A DNA stretch of 40,987 nucleotides from Chromera velia (Eukaryota > Sar > Chromeraceae): NCBI GenBank assembly GCA_018398765.1, contig JAHBMJ010005939.1:20260-61246 (forward strand), read 5' to 3'. Within the stretch, counting starts at the first letter, position 1. Every line of letters begins with the position of its first letter. Position numbers and translations under genes: made by a program. Under the pieces are notes generated by a model. The model was not told the origin of the DNA, did not search any database, and saw only the letters and a program-made list of their open reading frames with translations. Below are positions 28,937 through 40,081 of the stretch, piece after piece.

Positions 28937-30239
28937 AACGCAGAATCTTATCGTAAAGATTTCAATTTAAGCACAAATCATCATTATACGTCATTGTGGC
29001 ATGACATCGCTATCCGAGCACGTCAGCCCCTAAAGTACTAGTCAGCGCCTAACACAACATATAAATCCACATACAAATATGAACTAAAATTTCAACAGCA
29101 TAAGCTGTTGGTACTAAAACTTTAGTATACATACTAGCGTTACTATTACGTTTAATAAGTTTTAACACAGATTTTCAAATAGTAACGATAAATCAAATTA
29201 GTAATTCTGATTAATTGAGATACAGTAGATTGGGATTCTAAAATCAACGTTTCAAAATACTATAAGGATCAATTAATTTGATGCGGATGAAGCAATTTCG
29301 TTGTGACATCAATCTAGACCTCAATATTAACCTAGCTTGATCCCAGGCTAGGCACATATTCTTTAAACCCCCTAACAATCATTTTAAATGGTGCATTGTG
29401 CGACAAAACATGGAAGTGGATTCAGAATCAATTTCAGACCATTGTGCTTGTTCCGATTGTTTCAATGTATTATGGTCTTACTTTTAATTGTGTATATATA
29501 AAGGTGTGACTCACTGCCAGTGAACTGATCAAGCCGTAGAGATGCATCCAGAAGTACTGATGGCATGAAAGGATCTATGTGACTCAGCCCGTCTGCCTGC
29601 TTTATCATGGTTTTGCTTCCATGTTTTCTTTCTTACCCCCCCCTCTGTGTCCACACACTGTCACACTCTGCATGATGTTTCCTCTTCAAGGACCTCTTGG
29701 GAGTATCGAAGGGTGCATTTCATGCATGTGCAGGTTTGCATGCCCCGTTTGATGATCGATCGATGGGGTTTGACCATCTGCATGCTTTTGCTTCTGTTTC
29801 CTGTTATTCAACTTTGTTTCGCAAGAGAACCCACCATTTATGTTCTTTCTCGGTCCTTTTTTTCCTTTTTGTATTTCTTGTGTGCCGCGTGTCGACACCC
29901 CTACCTTCCCTTGTTCTCTGGGTGCAGTTTTGAGGTAGGAAATAAGGCAGACAAGCAGGCAGGCAGGCAAGAACTTTGGTAGGACCGTGGCGGTGCATGC
30001 GCTCATCGCTGCCGGCAGAGGATTGACGAAAACGGATCATGTGCGACGCCCAGACAGATACACAGAGATGTCTTCACGCGCACATGCAGACATGCACATG
30101 AACAGAGATGCGAAATGACTCACATAATACGCACGGACAGATAGGCATACACAAATCTAGGTGCCAAGAGCCCCAAGAGAGCACGCCCCCAATCCAAACA
30201 AGGACTGAGGCCCTCCCGGACCTTTGTGTGTCTGTGTGC

Positions 30240-30273
30240 GATCGTTTTGCATCTTACTTTGCAAAACGCGATC
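30240..30273. repeat. Hairpin-forming inverted repeat
   Basis: CGTTTTGCA and TGCAAAACG form 9-bp perfect arms around an 8-nt loop. GATC outside them extends the stem if one C is bulged. It is part of the first copy of the dispersed repeat that recurs at 32153 and 32343. Confidence 0.75.
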
Positions 30274-30320
30274 ACAACAGATATTTAAAACCACTTAAAA
30301 CCGTTAAAACAAACGTCACG
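30250..30320 (+). repeat. Dispersed ~70-bp repeat, copy 1
   Basis: TTTGCAAAACGCGATC...CAGATATTTAAAACCACTTAAAAC. It shares the order (TTTGCAAAA, GCGAtCgCgA, ATTAAAcCActTAAcAC) with 32153-32226 and 32343-32416, with many substitutions. Confidence 0.55.
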
Positions 30321-31039
30321 ACAGAAAAGTGTATTCCATTCAACAGCAGGCACGACCACGTAATGTATTGATGCCCTCCCGGTGTCTGCCCGTGCACGAG
30401 ATCCGAGTACACTGCATATGCTGCATGTATAAATCATGATCAACAGTGGCATTCAGAGAGAGGAAAGAAAGAGTCACTGCACCTTAAAACAGACGCAGAA
30501 GTCGGTCATGCATTGGATCCGTTCCATTCAATCGATCAAAAAGGCTGCATGGGGGGCGCGTTGCTTTGATTTCCACCCCATGACCCCGATCTCATTCATG
30601 CAGTCAGAGCGTGCAAGGACATGCATGCAGTCATTGAAGAAGAAAGGGCACATGGATGCATGAAAGAGCTCAAACGAAGGTACATGACGCTCCCCCTTTT
30701 GCTTTGGGTGGAGGCCTTGAGAGGGTGCTAGCGCGAAGAAAGAAAGAGCATGATACCCGAAAGAAACATGGCAGATCTTGCGCTGAATTCACCTATCAAG
30801 CGCGCAATCAAGCAAGCTTCATTCTCGGGAGGGATCAGCTCGTCCGAATAGTGGTGCTACCCTCAGAGGCTGTGAGAATATACCGTCACGTTCATACTGG
30901 TTCGATCCAGGAGTCAGTGCGGTTGGATTGATGTGGAGCTAAAGACCACGAACGAAGAGATTCCAGAGAGATACGAATGCCCACAAACAAACGGAATGCC
31001 CCACTGCAAAAAACATCAAATTGAGGGAGACCCTGCATG

Positions 31040-31110
31040 CTCCGGCCTTCCCTCCCCTCCCCTCCCCTCCCCTCCCTGCTGTTCTCTTCTCTTCTCTTCT
31101 CTTCTCAGCA
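31040..31110. repeat. (TCCCC)n and (TCTTC)n pentanucleotide tracts
   Basis: Two adjacent pyrimidine-only pentamer repeats. Confidence 0.8.
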
Positions 31111-31166
31111 AATTAAGTTCTCTCTTCTTGGATCCACTTTCTAGACAGCAGCCAGAGGGACGGTCA

Positions 31167-31167
31167 G

Positions 31168-31203
<36 letters not shown>
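31167..31203. repeat. (GACA)n microsatellite
   Basis: About nine GACA units. Confidence 0.9.
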
Positions 31204-31204
<1 letters not shown>

Positions 31205-31292
31205 TATCGTCTTTTCTTTTGCTTTTTCTCTTTCTTCATTCTCTTCTGTTTTTCTCTTCTTTCTTTTGGCACGCTCTCTCAGTGGAAGGGTA

Positions 31293-31293
31293 C

Positions 31294-31325
<32 letters not shown>
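31293..31325. repeat. (GACA)n microsatellite
   Basis: Second GACA tract, about 90 nt after the first. Confidence 0.9.
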
Positions 31326-31326
<1 letters not shown>

Positions 31327-31369
31327 ATTAACGAGGGACAGAGTTCCCTCTGCATGTCATTGGAAGGTT

Positions 31370-31466
31370 TGAACGAACGAACGAACGAACGAACGAACGA
31401 ACGTACGAACGTACGAACGAACGAACGAACGAACGAACGAATGAATGAATGAATGAATGAATGAAC
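31370..31466. repeat. (CGAA)n(ATGA)n microsatellite
   Basis: CGAA units, two of them changed to CGTA, grading into ATGA units. Confidence 0.9.
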
Positions 31467-31573
31467 GAAGGCCCAATGACTTCCCAAGCCCACCCCTGGC
31501 TGACGGAAACCCCCATTTTCTCTTATTTTCGATTTGATGTTTGCGGTGGTTCTAGAATGTCATCAGCCGATCT

Positions 31574-31597
31574 ATCAGTCAGTCAGTCAGTCAGTCA
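31574..31597. repeat. (CAGT)n microsatellite
   Basis: About six units of CAGT. Confidence 0.8.
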
Positions 31598-32152
31598 AGA
31601 AGTCACGCTCCTCTCACCCCTTCGCTGACTGGTTGGACGTCTTTTTCTCATGTATTGATGGATTCATTAACGTCGATCTGCCTTATGGTTTTGTTTCTCT
31701 TCCGTTCTCTGCACTGTTTTGTCCCTGTATGTTCCTTCCGCTGTTTGCGTCTCTCCCATCCACTTTTTTCCCTCCATTCTCAAGCCGTTCCGAGGTTTTC
31801 GGGTGCAAGCAGGCGGAATTATTTCATCCTTTCGGATCGGAAAGAAGAATTCGGACAGACGGACTGACAGCAAAGAATGAATGAATGAAGGAAGGAAGGA
31901 ACAACATTAATTGACATCAAGCGGTCCAGAGGGATCGAAAAAGAAAACAAGCAAGCAAGGCATGTCAATGCACTGCAGTCACGATGCAGGAAGAGAATCA
32001 GGACAAGCAACGACCGGAAAGATCAAAAGAACTTGTGCATGTATGTCAACGGCTGTTCATCATCGTGTAAGCCCCCCTCTTAAACCAAGCCGAGGCAAAC
32101 GACGTGCACGCCCCCGTGCCCGGCCGGTATGTGCTCAGGCGAAGCTCACGTC

Positions 32153-32226
32153 ATGGTAGCAGATTTCTCCACAAAATGAGATCGCGAAAGCAAACTCATT
32201 AAACCACTTAACACGAAGAAAGAAAG
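32153..32226 (+). repeat. Dispersed ~70-bp repeat, copy 2
   Basis: GTAGCAGATTTCTCCACAAA...ATTAAACCACTTAACACG. It aligns with copy 3, 190 bp away, over its whole length. Confidence 0.6.
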
Positions 32227-32342
32227 ATAAAAACATGTGTGTGCATGCAATTAACAAAACAGCAAGTACACCCATGCACTTCATTCATGTATTCGTGAAC
32301 GAACTCCTTCTTGCTGATTGCTGGTCGGTGTGTTCACGCGAG

Positions 32343-32416
32343 GTGATAGCAGATTGCTTTGCAAAATGCGACCGCGACAGACATTTGATTAAATGAATTA
32401 ACACGCACAAGAAAGA
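32343..32416 (+). repeat. Dispersed ~70-bp repeat, copy 3
   Basis: GATAGCAGATTGCTTTGCAA...GATTAAATGAATTAACACG. It is followed, like copy 2, by AAGAAAGA. Confidence 0.6.
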
Positions 32417-33288
32417 AACTTCATTGCGTGCAGCAACAAGGACATGCAAGCATTTGCTCGTTCGGTCATGCAGTGCATTTCTTTCTTGTTTGATTCAATG
32501 ATCGATGCATCATTCAATGATTCGTTCGGTTGCTCACTGCCCAGGAGAGAGAACGACGTGGACTTTGCAGTGTAAAGTGCGTTGACAAAAGGCATCCATC
32601 CTTTAAAAAAAAGACGACGGCTATGTTCCTTCCTGTACGTCTTGACTTGTCTGCGTTTTTGCCTGCTTTTCTCTCTCTTGTCTTTTTTATCGGTGTACTC
32701 TTAGAAGCGTCTCTCTTCTGCTGCTCTGCTTGAAGTGAGAAAGAGAGAAGAAGAAGAAGAATAAGAGGAAGATGAAGATGAAGAGGAAGAGAAAGGTGGA
32801 GGTATTGCGTCGATTAAAACAACATTACAGTGAAGTGAAGAGCAGGGCTGAAAATCGCAAGCACGTAGACATGCTAACGCTGAGCGACCTGTCTGCGCAA
32901 AGATTTCCTTTCGTGCGCGACCGTCACTCACGGAGGAAAAACCTCCCTCGTTCGTTCGTGCGCGATCGCTCCCTCCTTCCGACGCTTGCAAGAGACATAC
33001 ATCCGGTCCTTCCTGCATGCCGTCTGCGCACCAACTGTCTCTGCATAAATTGCCGGTTTGTCAAGTCAACCTTGATTGATGGAAAGAAGGTTGTCACCAC
33101 AGATAGATAGAAGCATGTACGTGTACACGCAGCACTGCCTCATGCATGCAAGAAGAAGAGAACATGAGAGAGAAAAACAAGGCTGGACGAAAAAGTGAAC
33201 CTTGATAAATAGAAGATGGATAAGAAGAGGAAAGAAGGGTATGTAAATGAAAGAGAAGACGGGAACGACAAAGCAGAACAAGGACAGG

Positions 33289-33432
33289 AAGAAGAAGAAG
33301 AAGAAGAAGAAGAAGAAGAAGAAGAAGAAGAAGAAGCAGCAGAAACAGAAGAAGCAGAAGCAGAAGCAGAAGAAGAAGAAGAAGAAGAAGAAGAAGCAGA
33401 AGCAGAAGCAGAAGCAGAAGCAGAAGAAGAAG

Positions 33433-33462
<30 letters not shown>
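33289..33462. repeat. (GAA)n / (GCAGAA)n purine-rich tract
   Basis: 174 nt of GAA with GCAGAA variants arranged in two similar blocks. It creates spurious poly-Glu, poly-Lys and poly-Leu frames on both strands. Confidence 0.9.
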
Positions 33463-33463
<1 letters not shown>

Positions 33464-35110
33464 TTAATAAAAGGAAGCAAGAAGAATTTCCACATGCATA
33501 AAGCATACAGTCCGTTCTTTCATGGATGTGGGCGCACGATGGCAAAGGAAGCAAGCGACGCCCTAATTGAATAGATGGGGAAGCGAGTGAGAGAGTGAAT
33601 GAGTGAGTTAGAACGTGGGTTTGTTGGTCCTGTGTTTCCTCATGCTATCCTGCAATGATCAAAATTGACGCCTTTGTTTTTCTTTTTTTGTCCTCTGTCT
33701 GTTTCCCCTTCGTTTTCTTGCACGCTTGTCTTCTTTTTTCAGCAGTTTCCCTCATCAGCATTGTGCCTCTACCTGTCGCTCTGCCTGCATGTTTTTGTCT
33801 GTCGGTTGCGTTTCTTGTGATCGAAACGCTGTGGCCAGACCTCTCAGCATACAATTCAAAAAGAAGACGGAGAAAGAGCAACAATTTTCAAGTTAAGCGC
33901 ACAAGCAAACCTTGCAAGATCTGTCTTTCTCACTCAGGGTCTTCCCCCTTCATGGTCGATCGAAGCCGTGGAACGAGGAGTCGGTCGCCCGCAGACTTGC
34001 TCTGCTCTCTATGCCATTTCAGCAGCAAGTCAAGGTTTCACGAAGTCGTTGCTCTCTCGAGAGAAGGTCGCGTGAAGTGAAGCGTGGAAAGCGGAGTGTT
34101 GGCTTTTTTCAGTGGCTCTTGATTTTTCGATCTACCGCCTTCTTCATTTCGGTTCTTTCCCTGTCACCAGTCGTTCCATATATCGATATCATAAAAGACC
34201 CAGCAGTCTGTATTGAAGCCTTTCTCTCTCTGTATGGAGACCTGCTTACTTCATTTCTGCACGTCGATGTTTAGTCTCCAGAGAGACAGGCATTCATTGC
34301 ATGGTTTCTGTAGATTTGAAAGATGAAAGAATAGTCCATGCACCGAAGAACACCGACAGCCACGCGGGCGAATCGAAACGGCTAGGCAGACATCTAGAGC
34401 AAGAAGCAGATTGCCGAAACGGAGAAAAGAAAGGCAAGACAAAAAAAAAGCAGGGAAGAAAGCGACAAAGCCCACTCTCAAATTTGTGGTCTCGGTCACT
34501 GAAAATTCTTTCCTTGACGATGTGGAGGACGGCACATACAAATGCTTCTTTCTTTTTTTGATTGACCGGCACATACGCAGATTGGTGGGGAGAAAGAAAG
34601 GAAAGAAAGAAGACCCCTCTCCCATCGCCATCTCCCTTCCCCACCCACTCACTCTCTCTCCCTCCGTATTGACAGTCTCAACGTCTCTTCAGGCAGGTCA
34701 CATGGGGGCTCTGTATGTCGTTTTGTTCTTGCCCCTCATCCGCCTCCCTCCACCTGCAGATACGAGACAGGGGGGGGAGAAGGAGGAGTGATGTGCGAAA
34801 CGACTGTCTTGGCAAAGAAAGGGGCGGACAGACAGAGAGCAGCAGCCAGATATTCACACAAAGAGACAAACACAAAAAAAAGACTACACGGATACAGAGG
34901 CAAACAGGTAAGGAAACATGAATCCATCCATGCATTCAAACGGATGCGACAGACGAGAAGGCATGCAGGTTGAAGCAAAACACGAAAGGAGAGGCAGAAA
35001 CATTCGCAGCGAGTATTCAAGGAAGAAAAGAAGGAAGCAGAGAGGGTGAAAGGATGGAAACGAACTGTGGAGTCAACTGTATGACGTCTGCACAGACCTG
35101 ACTGTCTTCT

Positions 35111-35827
35111 TCAGTTGATGTTTTCGTCTTCCTCCTCCATCTGCACTTCTTGGCACTGGCACACCGGCTCAGGCTGCACCACTTCCCCCTGCTGTTCCTG
35201 TTCGACCTGCATCGGTTCTGCCTCCTCGTTGGGCTCTGCCAGGCAGAACTCCCTGGAGCTTGGGGGGGGCAGAGGCCGAGTCGGAACTCTTCTTGTCTCT
35301 GTCGGAGAGACAGAGGACCAGGATCTCGTGTCTCTCTCTGGCTGTGGCACGAACCGATAGTCCCTCACGTTCAGAGAGACCCCGCTCGTTTCTGTTTGGG
35401 GGAAGATGCACGGCCCCACTGAACCGTTTCCGTACCGCTGGTTGCCCTGCTGTGGTCTCCCGTCGAGTGTCAAGGTGCCCGTGCCTGACCGTTGCGCCCT
35501 TCTCTGCATGAGAATCGACGAGTTCGGATCCCTCAAAAGCACGGGGGTCCGGGGTCGAATCTGCACGCGGCCCACCATCGGGTTCAGTGCCCACGGGCGG
35601 GGCGTCGTAGGAGCAGTGGGTGTCATGGGAGAATTGGACTCCTCCCATGTGTCTAAGGGAGTATACGAACCACCAGCAGGAGCAGTTTCTACTCCAGACC
35701 AGGCGGATGAGGTCTCAGAAGCATGCTCGTTATTGGTGCCATTCTGCAGTTCTTCAGTGCCACCTCGGAGGTCTGTGTCACTGTCAAAGATGTCGTCCTG
35801 CTCAAAAAACGAATCGCGTCTGTCCAT
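35111..35827 (-). CDS. Acidic, proline-rich protein of unknown function
   Basis: 238 codons from ATG 35827, the first methionine in the frame, to TGA at 35111. Residues 1-50 are acidic (EQDDIFDSDTDLRGG). The middle is Thr/Pro- and Arg-rich, with repeated R-T-P and T-P-x-x-P turns (SPMTPTAPTTPRP; VQIRPRTPVLLRDP). The C-terminal 40 residues are strongly acidic and Gln-rich with a C-x-C (EPVCQCQEV). No fold, signal peptide or membrane segment is recognised, and most of it should be disordered. Mixed but non-repetitive composition and GC-rich codons argue for a real protein; the AT-rich islands beyond about 36240 frame it. It may be one exon of a larger gene. Confidence 0.6.
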   Translation of the reverse strand: MDRRDSFFEQDDIFDSDTDLRGGTEELQNGTNNEHASETSSAWSGVETAPAGGSYTPLDTWEESNSPMTPTAPTTPRPWALNPMVGRVQIRPRTPVLLRDPNSSILMQRRAQRSGTGTLTLDGRPQQGNQRYGNGSVGPCIFPQTETSGVSLNVRDYRFVPQPERDTRSWSSVSPTETRRVPTRPLPPPSSREFCLAEPNEEAEPMQVEQEQQGEVVQPEPVCQCQEVQMEEEDENIN

Positions 35828-36534
35828 TTTGTGAAACAAAACCAGCTACTTGTCTGTCCCACAGATTGTCTGCTGCGTAACTTCAAAAACTCCCTCTTAA
35901 AAGACGTACTGCAAGAAGGAATGAAAACTCTTCCTTTCTTGTCTTAAAACGCTTCTCAAGATTACAGTGTTCACAGCTCACAGACTCTCTATTTTCCTCC
36001 GTCCTCTCTGCGCGAGCAGTTCTCTTCCAGCATCCTGGGAGGTAATCAGAACTGGGAGAGAATCGATGAGGCAGTACGTATACGCGTATATTAAATGCAT
36101 GCATGTACGTCGAATATCGACTGTTTTTTTTTTCGCACGTTAAATAATTTTGAAAAACACGCGCGCGCGGAATGCGCGCAAGCAGTTCCGCGCACCTTGC
36201 ATGGATATGGGCGCCGACAGGCGTCACCTCGTCATGCAAACCGTCTCCTATCCTATCCTACTTTGATAACCTACTCAAACTTTTTAAAAAAGTATATATG
36301 AATCTGTTTGAACTTGCTGTCTACAGCAATGAAGTATAGGTTGGAAAATACTTTATCATATAATCAGATAAAGTGTGACAAAAGTTCCAAATTTTTTTTG
36401 TTACGTCTATATAATTTCTTTTAATTTTTATTTCTAAATTTAAGTTCATTTCTTATGTATCCATTCAACCATTTCTTTTTACCGCGGGCAAAACCCAGAA
36501 TATCAATGCTATGTTATGCTATGTTATGGGATAG
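35828..36534. other. Upstream of the acidic protein gene, ending in an AT-rich island
   Basis: 35828-36240 is mixed composition and probably holds the promoter of the minus-strand gene. 36240-36530 is AT-rich. No other feature is seen. Confidence 0.5.
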
Positions 36535-36554
36535 TGATTGATTGATTGATTGAT
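36535..36554. repeat. (GATT)n microsatellite at the LINE 3' side
   Basis: About five GATT units. The complementary AATC tract lies at 39078-39108 on the other side of the LINE remnant. Confidence 0.8.
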
Positions 36555-37362
36555 GTCAAACCCTAGGTGGAGTTAGAACTCCCGGGCGGCGTATACATGT
36601 ATGGGTCTGTTTAATTATGCCAGCTGCAAGCTAAGTGAACAACAGTTATTCAAACTTAATCTAATCAATCATTTACTATAAAATGATGAGAAATTATAAA
36701 GAGGAGAGAGGGTTGAGAGCACAAGAGCGATGTGATGAACTTGTGAACCCCCAGATCGGAAAAGGAGGCGGATACAAAGGGTGAGTCACAACGAGTGAAG
36801 CGGTCTGATTGAATTAATGCCAACCACTGCAAAAAGCCTTGTTCGGCAGTCCATCGGGGGCAAACAGAGAGCCGATGAATAAAATCATCTACACACCGGC
36901 AGCAGGCTTCATAGGTGTACAGCTTTCTATCAGAGCAACCAACAGGCAGCCCACCTTACCCGCCCATCGGGTCGTATGTCAGCATGCGCAAAAAAGAAAA
37001 GATCGAGCCATCCGTAACCGACAGGGCAGAACAGGGAAGGGCAGAGACGGAAGGAACACTGGAAGACGACTTGTTGCACAGGAGGAAGACAAACATATGG
37101 TGGGAGGATGGGAAGTCACGCTGCAGAGGGGTGAGTCTAGCAAGGAGAGGAAAGTGAGAGGAAGATTGCCCATCATCCTCAGAAGCCTTCATGCATTCCT
37201 TTGCAACTGACAGTGTCTATCTCACGTTGCCCTTAAAAAAAAGTGATCCGGTGCCTTGTGCTCTATGACCATTCTGCCCGCGTTGGGAAAACAAATCGGG
37301 CTCGACCTTTAGCAAGCGGACAGAAATCAAATCAGCGCAACGAAGCAGCCTGTCTATAGACC
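36555..37362 (-). other. Probable 3' part of the LINE remnant
   Basis: Lies downstream of the reverse-transcriptase frame in the sense (minus) direction. No intact frame or endonuclease motif is visible. Assignment to the LINE rests on position only. Confidence 0.35.
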
Positions 37363-39013
37363 TTATAAATTGTTGGCAGCAGTTATTCTTCCAGACATGT
37401 AATATGGCTGCAGGACTAGTGTGTATTGTGATGGAAAGAGAGTGCCACCAGTCAGCCACGCGGGAGCAGAGAAGGGCTTTGCAGGGAAGAAGACCAAGGA
37501 TGCAAAGAAAGGGCAGGTGGAGGCTACGAGCAGATAAATGACCACATCAACGGGCAAACCGAAGCTGCAAAGCATCAAGAGCGAGCAGGTTTGCATCCCG
37601 TACTGGTAGACATTCAAGGCAGTAGAACACTATGGGGGTCCAGCAGGCTCTAAAGACTGTTACCTGCGCATCAATGCTGAGTGGGCCCATGCTCGTAATC
37701 AACCCAATTACCCCTTCCAGAGCCCGCGAAGCAGAAGCAATACGCCGTCGGGACTCAATTATCTTGTTTAAGCATCCCCCTTCAAAGAAAACACACCCCA
37801 GATATTTGTATTCACATGTCCATTCAACTTCCCTCCCACCATACATGACTCTACCTGCAGACTGCCCCAGAGCCAAGGCAGACAGGCGCAAGATTTTTGT
37901 TTTCTTTAAGTTCACAATCAATCCCCATTCCTTGCAATACCCTTCCAAGGCTGAGAACTTCTTTTGCAGATCTGAGATGGAATGAGTAAGGAAACAGAGA
38001 TTATCCGCATGCCCTAGACTGCCTAAGATGCAGTTGTCAAGGAGGACAAGTTTGGACTCTCTTTCGGGCTCCTTGACGCTGCCCTTCCCCATTCTGCTGT
38101 CTGACCATCCTGCTCCTTCTGTTTCTTTGTCTATGGCCCCCTCGTTCTTACTAACTGAACACACACGGGGAAGGTCATTGATATAGATAAGAAAGAGAAT
38201 GGGAGAGAGAGCATCACCTTGCTTTACCCTAGCGCCCTCCCAAAAATGCAAAGAGTCCCCGTCTACCTTTCCCCAGACCTCCCTATACATTTCACAGATC
38301 ATACACACATCTACCTCACACACACCTTCTCTTTTCAGTTTCTGAATTAGCTTACCTCTCGGCACAGTGTCGAAGGCTTTAGAGAAATCAATAAAGCCTA
38401 CCAGCAGAGCTTTCTTTTTCTTTTTAGAGGAGAGAATGGTAAAGACAAGCGCGCTTACCCTTTCCCTCGTTCCCACCCCTTATCTGAAACCTAACTGCCT
38501 GACGTCAAGCTCAACTTGAGAGTGCACACGGCCGTCCATCAGCAAACTAAAAACTTTTATGAAAGGGTTGACAATGTGAATAGGCTCCCATTCATTGGAA
38601 GAGGGAGAGGCAAGGCCTTTAAGGATAAGGCAGATACGTAGCACATTCTAGGAGGGAGGCCAGTATACAAAGATATGTATGCAATTAAACAAAACAAAAA
38701 GTAAAAAACAAGAGAGCGCCGAGTGCGCAAAACAAAGGTCAAGCTGAGCGGGGGAGATTCCTTCAAGGCCGGAGGCTTTCTTTCTATTCATTTTTTTTAG
38801 AGCAGAGGAGATTTGATGGAAAGAGAAGGGCAAAATAGAAGGGTGGAGAGGAGGAGGGGCAGGTGGGAGGGCAGAAAGGAGAGGCTCTTCATTCTTGTCT
38901 TCAAATACCCCTGCCCAATGATTCAAGAACTCACGTGGAGAAGGATGAGAGGCTCTCCCAGCTGAGACAGCTTTTTTCTTTCTCCTCCAGATAGCAAGCG
39001 GGTCTTTTAACAA
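37363..39013 (-). pseudogene. Non-LTR (LINE-type) reverse transcriptase remnant
   Basis: In sense order: a leader, then SALKKMNRKKASGLEGISPAQL (the K-A-x-G-x-D-G-I block); then, after a stop, WEPIHIVNPFIKVFSLLMDGR and a LGFR block followed by another stop; then LLVGFIDFSKAFDTVPR (RT motif A), GARVKQGDALSPILFLIYINDLP (motif B), and HADNLCFL where the catalytic Y-A-D-D should be. The motif reads H-A-D-N, so one catalytic aspartate is gone. GLIVNLKKTKIL and YKYLGCVF follow. A further frame change near 37560 leads to LPVDVVIYLLVAS. Two in-frame stops and the lost catalytic residue show it is dead. No apurinic endonuclease domain is present upstream, so the copy is probably 5' truncated. Confidence 0.88.
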
Positions 39014-39077
39014 CTCTCAGGCTTCTTATACCCTCCGGGCTTGTGCTCTCTCCCACGCAACTCCTAGGGCGGAACAT

Positions 39078-39108
<31 letters not shown>
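39078..39108. repeat. (AATC)n microsatellite at the LINE 5' side
   Basis: About seven ATCA/AATC units, inverted relative to the tract at 36535-36554. Confidence 0.85.
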
Positions 39109-39590
39109 TCTTTCTTTTAAACAGAGTACGACGGACCCGGAAAAGCCTCTGCAGTCTATCGAACTCTATTCCCCTTCCATTCCCATCTCTCACTAGCTTC
39201 CATCTGTTGGCTATGCTAATATACTATCACATGTCTCAAACTCTGTTGGTAAATTGTTACGTTTCCCACAAATAGGCCACAATTTTCCATCACAGACTCT
39301 ACCACGGACAAAGGTGTTTAGTTACTTATGATTAGAATATATTTAATTATCCCATGAAGTGATTGAATGTGATTGAATAAAGTGATTAATTAGCTAAAGT
39401 CCGATTCTTACTAGTCTTTAATACCTTAGATCATTCTAATGGTGCGTGGTTTTTTTTTTACGTTATAGAAACAAATGTTTTGGGAGTAGCCTAGAGGTTT
39501 GTGCACATCGAGTGCACTGCATGCATGGCCCAGCCCATGCAGCCCATGCAGCCTCCTATAGCCAAAGCGGAAGAGAGGTGAGACCACCGA
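39109..39590. other. Spacer, partly AT-rich
   Basis: No reading frame or element recognised. It ends with repeated GCATGCATGG/GCCCATGCA words at 39515-39550 just before the broken coding fragment. Confidence 0.45.
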
Positions 39591-40081
39591 GATGGGAAGC
39601 GAGGCTGCCGCCTCTTCTAGTTCTTCCTCCAGTAGAGGAAGACCTCTCGCAGGTCTCGACGTCCCCCCCCCAGGGTTTGTGAACGATAACCTCGAGCATG
39701 GTGATGTGATTGAGGTTCAATACAAGTCAAGCTTAGGAATTGATTAGTCAGGAAAGCTGAAGGCGTGGGTTACACCACAAACCAAGCTTCCAATTGAAGA
39801 TGCTGAAGAAGGAAGTCAGGAACTTTCAATTTCAAGCAGGGGGAATCCTTCAGATTAAATGGATGGAAGGGACAGTGAATGGAAAAAATATGGCAATATA
39901 CCAAGACTGCGACAACCGAGGTTCGTACATTAGCATGCGCGAAGTTGCATGGTGGAAGGTGGTACAACGAGAAGCAGCAAGGCCCCTAAAGCCTGCATCA
40001 ATTAGATCGGCCCCCAGTGCTCCAGTGCGGACTCAGTCTGGAGGTACAAAAGCGAAGGGCCGCCCCCCGGCTAAAAGATGA
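39591..40081 (+). pseudogene. Broken coding fragment of unknown family
   Basis: From ATG 39591 the frame reads a Ser-rich start (MGSEAAASSSSSSSRGRP), then LEHGDVIEVQYKSSLGID, a TAG, and SGKLKAWVTPQTKLPIEDAEE. The next convincing coding stretch, GGILQIKWMEGTVNG...YQDCDNRGSYISMREVAWWKVV, is in another frame (stop at 40079-40081) and ends in a basic KAKGRPPAKR tail. One stop and one frame change therefore separate pieces that look like a single small protein, possibly with beta-barrel-like modules. I do not recognise the family. The Ser-rich head and basic AT-hook-like tail (GRP) suggest a nuclear or transposon-derived protein, which is only a guess. Confidence 0.5.

Larger units (their letters stand above)
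28937..35110. other. Gene-free repeat-rich region
   Basis: 6.2 kb with no gene I can support. 28960-29530 is AT-rich. The remainder holds microsatellites (TCCCC, TCTTC, GACA, CGAA, ATGA, CAGT, GAA), short homopurine and homopyrimidine stretches and a few dispersed repeat copies. Open frames are composed of the repeats themselves or have strand-biased low-complexity composition. A weak TATA-like TATATATAAAGG sits near 29490 without a gene after it. Confidence 0.55.

Noticed and set aside
30890-30915. GGTTCGATCC resembling a tRNA T-arm
   Set aside because: No matching acceptor stem, D-arm or anticodon arm could be folded around it on either strand.
31167-31325. Paired GACA tracts resembling a CRISPR array
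   Set aside because: Simple tetranucleotide repeats without unique spacers, in a eukaryotic genome.
33216-33467. Open frame with long poly-Glu and reverse-strand poly-Leu or poly-Phe frames
   Set aside because: All are direct translations of the GAA/GCAGAA microsatellite, open in several frames at once.
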